Positions 56,270 through 64,000 of a stretch of 64,000 bases of DNA are shown here, piece by piece. The stretch is from Palsa-1439 sp050015495. Its GTDB lineage: Bacteria > Verrucomicrobiota > Verrucomicrobiia > Palsa-1439. Below the pieces are notes generated by a model. It saw only the letters and a program-made list of their open reading frames with translations. It had not been told where the DNA came from and did not search any database. The DNA is taken from positions 69,938 to 133,937 of the forward strand of contig JBEKBH010000008.1 in NCBI GenBank assembly GCA_050015495.1, written 5' to 3'. Numbering within the stretch: the first letter of the stretch is position 1; each line of letters starts with the position of its first letter. A program made the translations under genes and the position numbers.

Positions 56270-58326
56270 ACTACTGTAGCAACCCATTCTTCTGGCAGCG
56301 GCGCATCACGCGTGAAGTGAAGGTCGGCAACGTCGGCGTCGGCGGAGACAACCCGATCCGCGTCCAGACCATGCTGATTTCCGACACGATGAAGACGGAG
56401 GCCTGCGTGAACGAGGCCATTCCGATCATTGAGGCCGGGTGCGAGATCCTGCGCATTACCGCGCCGAGCATTAACGATTCAAGGAACCTCAAGAACATCG
56501 TCGGCGAATTGCGAAAGCGCGGTTTCGACACGCCCATCGTCGCGGACATTCATTTCGTTCCGGCGGCGGCCATGGAAGCGGCGCTCTGGTCCGAAAAAAT
56601 CCGTATCAACCCGGGCAATTATGCCGACCGCAAGAAGTTCGCGACCCGCGAATACTCGGACGACCAGTACGCGGAGGAGTTGGAGCGACTGGAGAAGGCA
56701 TTCACGCCACTCGTCCTCAAGTGCAAGGAACTTGGCCGCGCGATGCGCATTGGCACGAACCACGGCTCGTTGTCCGACCGGATCATGAACCGGTACGGCG
56801 ACACGCCATTAGGTATGGTCGAGAGCGCGCTGGAATTTGTCCGCGTCTGCCGCAAACACAATTACCACGAGATCATCCTGTCGATGAAAGCCAGCAACCC
56901 CAAGGTGATGATCGAGGCGTATCGTCTGCTGGTGGCGCGGATGGACCAGGAGGGTCCGGATTGGAATTACCCGCTTCATCTGGGCGTCACGGAGGCCGGG
57001 GAAGGGGAGGACGGTCGCATCAAATCCGCCATCGGCATTGGCGCGCTTCTGGAAGATGGCATCGGAGACACCGTGCGCGTATCGTTGACGGAAGACAGCG
57101 TCCACGAGATCCCCGTCTGCCAGGAACTCGTCAGAAAGTACAATACACTTTGGGAAATGCAACAGAAGGGCGAGTTGCCCGTCCGCCCCACTATCAACGT
57201 GGTCGAGAAGCGCGATCCGTTTGTGTATACGCGCCGTCCTACGCCCGAGTATTTTATTGGCGAGTTGCGCTTGCGGCTGGGCAAGGATCATCCGCAGCGT
57301 GTCGAATTGCCCGTGCCGCTGACCGCGCGCATCGGGGACATCCAACGGGTTACGACCGCCGAGGCGGACACGTTCGTCGAGATTCTGCAATTTCACGTCA
57401 AGACGATGGCCGATATCGGCAAGATTGCGGCCCTGAAGCCCGAGTTGCGGAAGCGGCACATTCACACGCCGATTGCGGTGAAACTGGATAGCGCGGATGT
57501 CACGCTGCCCGTGACGGACGTCGCGGAGAAGATTAATGTTCCCTACAATGGGAAAGAAGATATAACCGCGCTGCTGACGGACGCCGCCGAGTTGACGGTA
57601 CAGTTCGATGTGATGGGCGACTCGCCGGAACAATTCGCCGACCGTTGCGCCACCTTGGCGGGCGTGTTGAATCTGTTTCCGAACAACCAGGTCATTCTTG
57701 CTGTCGGCCACGCGGAGGGACTCGACGTGATCGCGGCGTACCGCATTTTGGCGGCCACCCTGGATCAACGTGGATTGAATCTGCCAATCCTGGTCCGTGA
57801 CCGGGTCAGTGGGCAACACGCACGCCATGCGCAGCAAAACGCGCTGATCGCGGCGAGCACGCACCTTGGCGCGTTGATCTGCGACGGCATTGGAGACGCC
57901 GTGGAAGTCACGGGGGAAGACAATTTGCTCAAGTCCGTCAAGCTGGCCTACAACATTCTGCAGGCGGCGGGCGCCCGCACGTTCAAAACGGATTACGTGG
58001 CCTGCCCGAGTTGCGGGCGCACGCTGTTCGATTTGCAAACCGTGACCGCGCGCATCAAATCGCGCACCTCGCACCTGAAAGGCGTGAAAATCGCCGTCAT
58101 GGGTTGCATCGTCAATGGGCCCGGAGAAATGGCCGATGCGGACTTCGGTTATGTCGGCACGGCGCCGGGCAAGATTTCGCTGTGGGTGGGCAAGACGCAG
58201 GTGAAACAGCACATCCCGGAAGAGCAGGCGGTGGACGAATTGATCGCGCTGATCAAGGAGCACGGGAAATGGATTGACCCGCCGGCCGAGGTCGAACCCA
58301 AGGAAGTGGCCTTGAGCGCGAAGTAG
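56266..58326 (+). CDS. ispG: 4-hydroxy-3-methylbut-2-enyl diphosphate synthase, long form
   Basis: 686 residues: the large three-domain IspG of plants, Chlamydiae and some Bacteroidetes, not the 370-residue E. coli type. TIM-barrel half has SDTMKTEACVNEA and GTNHGSLSDRIM. A middle domain of about 250 residues is inserted. The Fe-S half ends with CPSCGRTLFDL and GCIVNGPGEMADADFGYVG, giving the Cys ligands of the [4Fe-4S] cluster. Penultimate step of the MEP pathway. Overlaps rseP by four bases. Confidence 0.96.
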   Translation: MNYCSNPFFWQRRITREVKVGNVGVGGDNPIRVQTMLISDTMKTEACVNEAIPIIEAGCEILRITAPSINDSRNLKNIVGELRKRGFDTPIVADIHFVPAAAMEAALWSEKIRINPGNYADRKKFATREYSDDQYAEELERLEKAFTPLVLKCKELGRAMRIGTNHGSLSDRIMNRYGDTPLGMVESALEFVRVCRKHNYHEIILSMKASNPKVMIEAYRLLVARMDQEGPDWNYPLHLGVTEAGEGEDGRIKSAIGIGALLEDGIGDTVRVSLTEDSVHEIPVCQELVRKYNTLWEMQQKGELPVRPTINVVEKRDPFVYTRRPTPEYFIGELRLRLGKDHPQRVELPVPLTARIGDIQRVTTAEADTFVEILQFHVKTMADIGKIAALKPELRKRHIHTPIAVKLDSADVTLPVTDVAEKINVPYNGKEDITALLTDAAELTVQFDVMGDSPEQFADRCATLAGVLNLFPNNQVILAVGHAEGLDVIAAYRILAATLDQRGLNLPILVRDRVSGQHARHAQQNALIAASTHLGALICDGIGDAVEVTGEDNLLKSVKLAYNILQAAGARTFKTDYVACPSCGRTLFDLQTVTARIKSRTSHLKGVKIAVMGCIVNGPGEMADADFGYVGTAPGKISLWVGKTQVKQHIPEEQAVDELIALIKEHGKWIDPPAEVEPKEVALSAK

Positions 58327-58337
58327 GGGAAACGTCC

Positions 58338-58760
58338 ATGAAACGATTTGTGACAACCATTTCCGTGGGTCTCCTGGCCTTGGGGGTGTGTGCGTACGGG
58401 GCGGTGGATTGGGCCCGGGATTACAAGTCTGCGCTGGAGAGGGCGGGGAAGGAAAAGAAACTTGTGATGGTGGATCTGTACGCCGACTGGTGTGGCCCCT
58501 GCAAGCTGCTCGACCGGCTCACGTTTACCAACACCGATGTCCAGGCGGCGCTGGCCAAGGACTTTGTCGCCGTCAAGGTGAACATCGAAGGGAGCAAGGA
58601 GAACCGGGATCTGGCGATCCAGTTCAATACGGAAGCGATTCCCCACATTGTTTTCTTCGACTCCAGCGGGAAGAAGCTGTCGGAGATCGTTGGGTTTGTT
58701 CCCGCGGACCAATTCCGCGACGAACTGCGAAAGGCCGTCGAAATAGCGGCAAAGAAGTGA
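58338..58760 (+). CDS. Exported thioredoxin-like protein
   Basis: 140 residues. Signal peptide 1-21 (cleavage near CAYGA), then a thioredoxin fold of the DsbD-gamma/TlpA type with LYADWCGPCKLLD (Cys52 and Cys55). The cis-Pro is in TEAIPHIVFF. Probably a periplasmic disulfide reductase or carrier. Next to ispG (11-base gap) and overlapping the NUDIX gene by four bases. Confidence 0.88.
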   Translation: MKRFVTTISVGLLALGVCAYGAVDWARDYKSALERAGKEKKLVMVDLYADWCGPCKLLDRLTFTNTDVQAALAKDFVAVKVNIEGSKENRDLAIQFNTEAIPHIVFFDSSGKKLSEIVGFVPADQFRDELRKAVEIAAKK

Positions 58761-59317
58761 CCAGCAGCCATCCACAATCTTGGCGCGTTCAATCTTCCGA
58801 GAAGCTGGTTGACTGCCGCATTTTCCGAGTGCGGAAGGACGTGAGCGTGAACCCGCGCACCGGTCAGGCGCACGAAATGTTCATTCTGGAGCAACCCAAT
58901 TGGGTCAACGTGATCCCGTTGACCGCAGACGAACAAGTCATCATGGTCGAGCAATGGCGTCACGGCACGCGCTCGGTCCATCTTGAGACGCCGGGCGGTT
59001 TGATGGAGGACGACGAGACGCCGGAGCAGAGCGCCCGCCGCGAGCTGCTGGAGGAAACCGGCTTCGAGCCGGGTGAGGTCGTCCGCTTGGGAACGGTGCA
59101 TCCCAACCCGGCGATTCAAACCAATGTGCAGCATTATATCCTCGCGACGAACTGCCGCAAGGTCGCCGAGCCGAACCTCGACCACGCCGAAGACATCCAC
59201 GTGAAGCTGGTCCCGCTGGCAGAAGTGCCGCGCATGATTGAGAAGGGCGAAATCACCCACGGGATTGTGATCGGCGGGTTTTATTGGTTGAACCTGTATC
59301 GCCAGAAACATGGCTGA
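58757..59317 (+). CDS. NUDIX hydrolase, ADP-ribose pyrophosphatase type
   Basis: 186 residues from a GTG at 58757 that overlaps the thioredoxin stop; the frame runs on upstream but only as antisense-like sequence. The Nudix box is complete: GGLMEDDETPEQSARRELLE then ETGF. The flanks (WRHGTRSVHLETPGG) are of the ADP-ribose pyrophosphatase kind. Cleaves nucleoside diphosphates linked to X. Overlaps the next gene by eight bases. Confidence 0.9.
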   Translation: MTSSHPQSWRVQSSEKLVDCRIFRVRKDVSVNPRTGQAHEMFILEQPNWVNVIPLTADEQVIMVEQWRHGTRSVHLETPGGLMEDDETPEQSARRELLEETGFEPGEVVRLGTVHPNPAIQTNVQHYILATNCRKVAEPNLDHAEDIHVKLVPLAEVPRMIEKGEITHGIVIGGFYWLNLYRQKHG

Positions 59318-59714
59318 GATTGTTGCCAAACTGAATGAGATCCTGGCCGACGAATGGGCCTGTGTTCGCGCCCTGCGCCGCGCCGAGTCGCTCTGTGACG
59401 ACCCCGGCCAGCGCGAAGTCATCAAGCGGGTGCGCAAGGATTACAGTGTCAACTGCGTCAGTCTCGCCAATGTCGTGCGTGGCTTCGGGGGCGGCCCGAC
59501 GGACATCCCGAGTGTGCGCTTCTCGCTGAAGCTTTCCGACGAATCTCTGGCCGACAGCCTCGACATGGCCCAATCCGCCCAGGAGCATATTGTCGCTGCG
59601 GTGGATGCCCTGATTGACGAGACGGAGTTGAAGCCCCACCGCCAGGCGCTGTTATTGGTTCGCAAACTCCACGTCGAAAACATGCGCTGGCTGAAGTCGG
59701 TATCTTCGTTGTAA
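59310..59714 (+). CDS. Small all-helical protein, possibly ferritin-like
   Basis: 134 residues, four predicted helices (2-28, 33-62, 75-105, 108-130) with LNEILADEWACVRALRRAES and DMAQSAQEHIVAAVDALIDE. Glu/His placement is compatible with a ferritin-like (DUF2383/DUF892) bundle but no complete diiron motif is visible. Overlaps the NUDIX gene, end of the purA run. Function unknown. Confidence 0.6.
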   Translation: MAEIVAKLNEILADEWACVRALRRAESLCDDPGQREVIKRVRKDYSVNCVSLANVVRGFGGGPTDIPSVRFSLKLSDESLADSLDMAQSAQEHIVAAVDALIDETELKPHRQALLLVRKLHVENMRWLKSVSSL

Positions 59715-59757
59715 GCGGCGTCGGCCGTGCGCCGCCGTCTTCGCTGATGAAACAACG

Positions 59758-60276
59758 TCAATACGCAATCGCGGCGAAAACGGGGAGGCCCTTGAGGCGC
59801 TCGCGACCTTTGAGAAAACTGAGTTCGATCAAGAAATCGATCTCGACGATATTGCCTCCGAGCTGCCGGACCAGCGTCGCCGCCGCCATCGCCGTGCCGC
59901 CAGTGGCGAGCAGGTCATCCACGATGACGACATTACCGCCTTTCTTAATGGCGTCGACATGCATCTCGCTGGTCTCGCTGCCGTATTCGAGCGTATAGCT
60001 CGTCACGACGGTCTGGTAGGGAAGCTTGCCCTTCTTCCGCACAGGAACGAATCCGACGCCAAGCTTGTACGCCACCGCGCCCGCGAAAATGAACCCACGC
60101 GCATCGACACCGACCACCGCGTCGATCTTCTTGCCCTTGTGTCGGTCAGCGAAGGCGTCCACGGCAATCCGAAAGAGCCTTCCGTCCTGCAGAATCGGCG
60201 TGATGTCCTTGAACAGGATCCCCTTGATCGGAAAATCCGGGACATCACGGACAGCGGCTTTCAATTCGTCATACAT
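59758..60276 (-). CDS. apt: Adenine phosphoribosyltransferase
   Basis: 172 residues, standard Apt length. DFPIKGILFKDITPIL opening, VDARGFIFAGAVAYKLG, and the PRPP motif VVIVDDLLATGGT. Salvages adenine to AMP. Pairs logically with purA but lies on the other strand. Convergent with the helical-protein gene. Confidence 0.96.
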   Translation of the reverse strand: MYDELKAAVRDVPDFPIKGILFKDITPILQDGRLFRIAVDAFADRHKGKKIDAVVGVDARGFIFAGAVAYKLGVGFVPVRKKGKLPYQTVVTSYTLEYGSETSEMHVDAIKKGGNVVIVDDLLATGGTAMAAATLVRQLGGNIVEIDFLIELSFLKGRERLKGLPVFAAIAY

Positions 60277-60355
60277 GGTCGATCACCCCAATGGCTTGCA
60301 AGCGCGTTTGTAGCGAATTCGACGACCGAAGGGAAGCCCGAAGATGATGCGCGGG

Positions 60356-61210
60356 CTAGTTCCGTGAAACGGACTGTGGACGATCCTGCTTCTCCATGAC
60401 GTGACGGAGCTTGGTCAGCGCAATGTTCTGGATCTGGCGAACGCGTTCTCTCGTCACCTTGAATTTCCGGCCGACCTCCTCAAGCGTCTTGGGCTTGCTG
60501 CCGTCGAGCCCGAACCGCAGGGTGAGAATCTCGGCCTCACGCGGCTCGAGTTCTTCCAAAATGTCGCGCACTTCCTGCCGCAGCGTCTTGTCCCGCAGCA
60601 GTTCAAACGGAGTCAGCGCCGCGTCATCGCCAACGATTTCGCTGAATTCGGTCGCGTCGTCGTCGCCAATGGGCGCGTCGAGGCTGGCCGGGCGCACGCT
60701 GATGGTGCGGAGTTGCGCGACCTTGGCCCGGGTGACGCCGAGCACGTCGGCCAACTCCTGGTCGGTGGGTTCGCGCCCCAGTTGTTCGCTGAGTTTGTGG
60801 CCCGCCCGCTTCATCTTGCTGATCTTGTCGACGAGATGGACGGGCAGACGGATCGTCTTGGCCTGGTTCGCCAGCGCGCGCTTGATGGATTGTTTGATCC
60901 ACCACGCGGCGTAGGTCGAAAGCTTTCCGCCCTTCTTGGGATCGAAGCGCTCCACAGCCTTCATCAAACCGATGTTGCCTTCGCTGATGAGGTCGAGAAG
61001 CGGCAGCCCGAAATTCGAGTAATCATGGGCGATCTTGACCACAAGGCGCAGGTTCGCCTTGATCATCTGGGCGCGGGCCGCCTTGTCGCCCTTCTTGATG
61101 CGCGCCGCGAGACGGATCTCGTCTTTCGGAGTCAACAGCGCTATCTGCCCGATCTCGCGCAGATAGATCTTGATCCCGTTCTCGCCTTCTCGATTGTGAT
61201 CAATGACCAT
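60356..61210 (-). CDS. Sigma-70 family RNA polymerase sigma factor (group 1/2 type, no region 1.1)
   Basis: 284 residues. Region 1.2 starts at NGIKIYLREIGQIALLTP. Regions 2.1-2.4 are intact (ANLRLVVKIAHDYSNFGLPL, LISEGNIGLMKAVERFDP, STYAAWWIKQSIKRALANQA). Region 3 and region 4.2 (TLEEVGRKFKVTRERVRQIQ) follow. It lacks region 1.1 and the long non-conserved insert of RpoD, so it is a compact RpoS- or SigA-like factor that should recognise -10/-35 promoters of the kind seen throughout the window. Confidence 0.92.
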   Translation of the reverse strand: MVIDHNREGENGIKIYLREIGQIALLTPKDEIRLAARIKKGDKAARAQMIKANLRLVVKIAHDYSNFGLPLLDLISEGNIGLMKAVERFDPKKGGKLSTYAAWWIKQSIKRALANQAKTIRLPVHLVDKISKMKRAGHKLSEQLGREPTDQELADVLGVTRAKVAQLRTISVRPASLDAPIGDDDATEFSEIVGDDAALTPFELLRDKTLRQEVRDILEELEPREAEILTLRFGLDGSKPKTLEEVGRKFKVTRERVRQIQNIALTKLRHVMEKQDRPQSVSRN

Positions 61211-61378
61211 GTCGTTCTCACGCTACGCCCGAAGGCCGATTTCGCCGGCTTTCGCGGCAGGCTATGCCCTCACTTTATGTTACGCAAGCACTTTCAAACC
61301 AGATTGCCACCGCGTTCACCGAACAATTGTTTAGATGCTTAAACACCGCCTTTGGTTCAAAGCAGCGGTCGGGCCAAG

Positions 61379-61410
61379 AAAAACAGGGCCGGGGTTTGGC
61401 CCCGGCCCTG
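61379..61410 (-). terminator. Intrinsic terminator of ppdK
   Basis: Minus strand: CAGGGCCGGGG and CCCCGGCCCTG form an 11-bp stem around a five-base loop, followed by TTTTT, 27 bases after the ppdK stop. Confidence 0.9.
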
Positions 61411-61436
61411 CGGTAATTCGGCGGTTTTCGCGTCGT

Positions 61437-64000
<2,564 letters not shown>

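Overview
The window is about 62% GC, with dense bacterial gene packing. It looks like a chromosome segment from a Gram-negative member of the PVC superphylum, most likely a Verrucomicrobiota relative. This rests on LpxA (lipid A), a long-form IspG, secreted proteins with PKD domains and a verrucomicrobial-style C-terminal module, a GxGYxYP glycoside-hydrolase-like protein, many lipoproteins, and many palindromic intergenic repeats with a RAYT transposase. No database search was possible, so the taxon is an inference.

Layout. 1-10.5 kb: a truncated cytosine-deaminase-like gene, secreted proteins, a LysM lipoprotein, phoH-ybeY, and two tandem endonuclease/exonuclease/phosphatase-PKD paralogues with duplicated promoters. 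10.6-18 kb: a DUF502 membrane protein, recO, then a five-gene block made of a MotA/TolQ/ExbB-like channel with a long coiled-coil tail, two different ExbD/MotB-like subunits (one lacks the proton-binding Asp), a bitopic protein and an exported HEAT-repeat protein. 18-23.4 kb: repeat-rich DNA with a secreted Cys-rich-tail protein, lpxA, a RAYT transposase between its repeats, and a Tat-exported glycoside-hydrolase-like protein.

23.6-28 kb (minus strand): a sulfur-carrier cysteine biosynthesis cluster. It holds a two-domain sulfurtransferase, a CysM-like synthase, a JAMM peptidase and a CysO-MoeZ-like three-domain fusion. tRNA-Ala(CGC) follows. 28.3-31.8 kb: a sodium:solute symporter, a BtpA-family protein and a pseudouridine synthase. 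32-40 kb (minus strand): a branched-chain amino acid region (ilvH, a fungal-type ketol-acid reductoisomerase, ilvD with a large insertion, a bacterial-type ilvC, leuA). An unannotated Leu-rich leader peptide plus intrinsic terminator precedes leuA, and a hicBA pair sits beside it. ilvB, leuB and leuCD are not in the window.

40-50.6 kb: an RNA helicase, a tRNA-dihydrouridine synthase, a PmtA-like methyltransferase, citrate synthase, two tandem small secreted proteins, a lipoprotein, a DUF748 envelope protein and an ABC ATPase. 50.6-59.7 kb: a compact plus-strand run purA-uppS-cdsA-dxr-rseP-ispG-thioredoxin-NUDIX-helical protein, linking isoprenoid precursor, phospholipid and undecaprenyl carrier synthesis to envelope proteolysis. 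59.7-64 kb (minus strand): apt, a sigma-70 family factor, and pyruvate phosphate dikinase cut by the window edge.

Several genes with secure N-termini (DUF502, rhlE, purA, ilvH, the leu leader) have a consensus-like promoter ending only a few bases before the start codon and no Shine-Dalgarno sequence. This suggests leaderless transcripts are common here. The best candidates for new biology are the asymmetric proton-channel operon, the CysO-E1-rhodanese fusion beside a JAMM protease, and the leuA attenuator.
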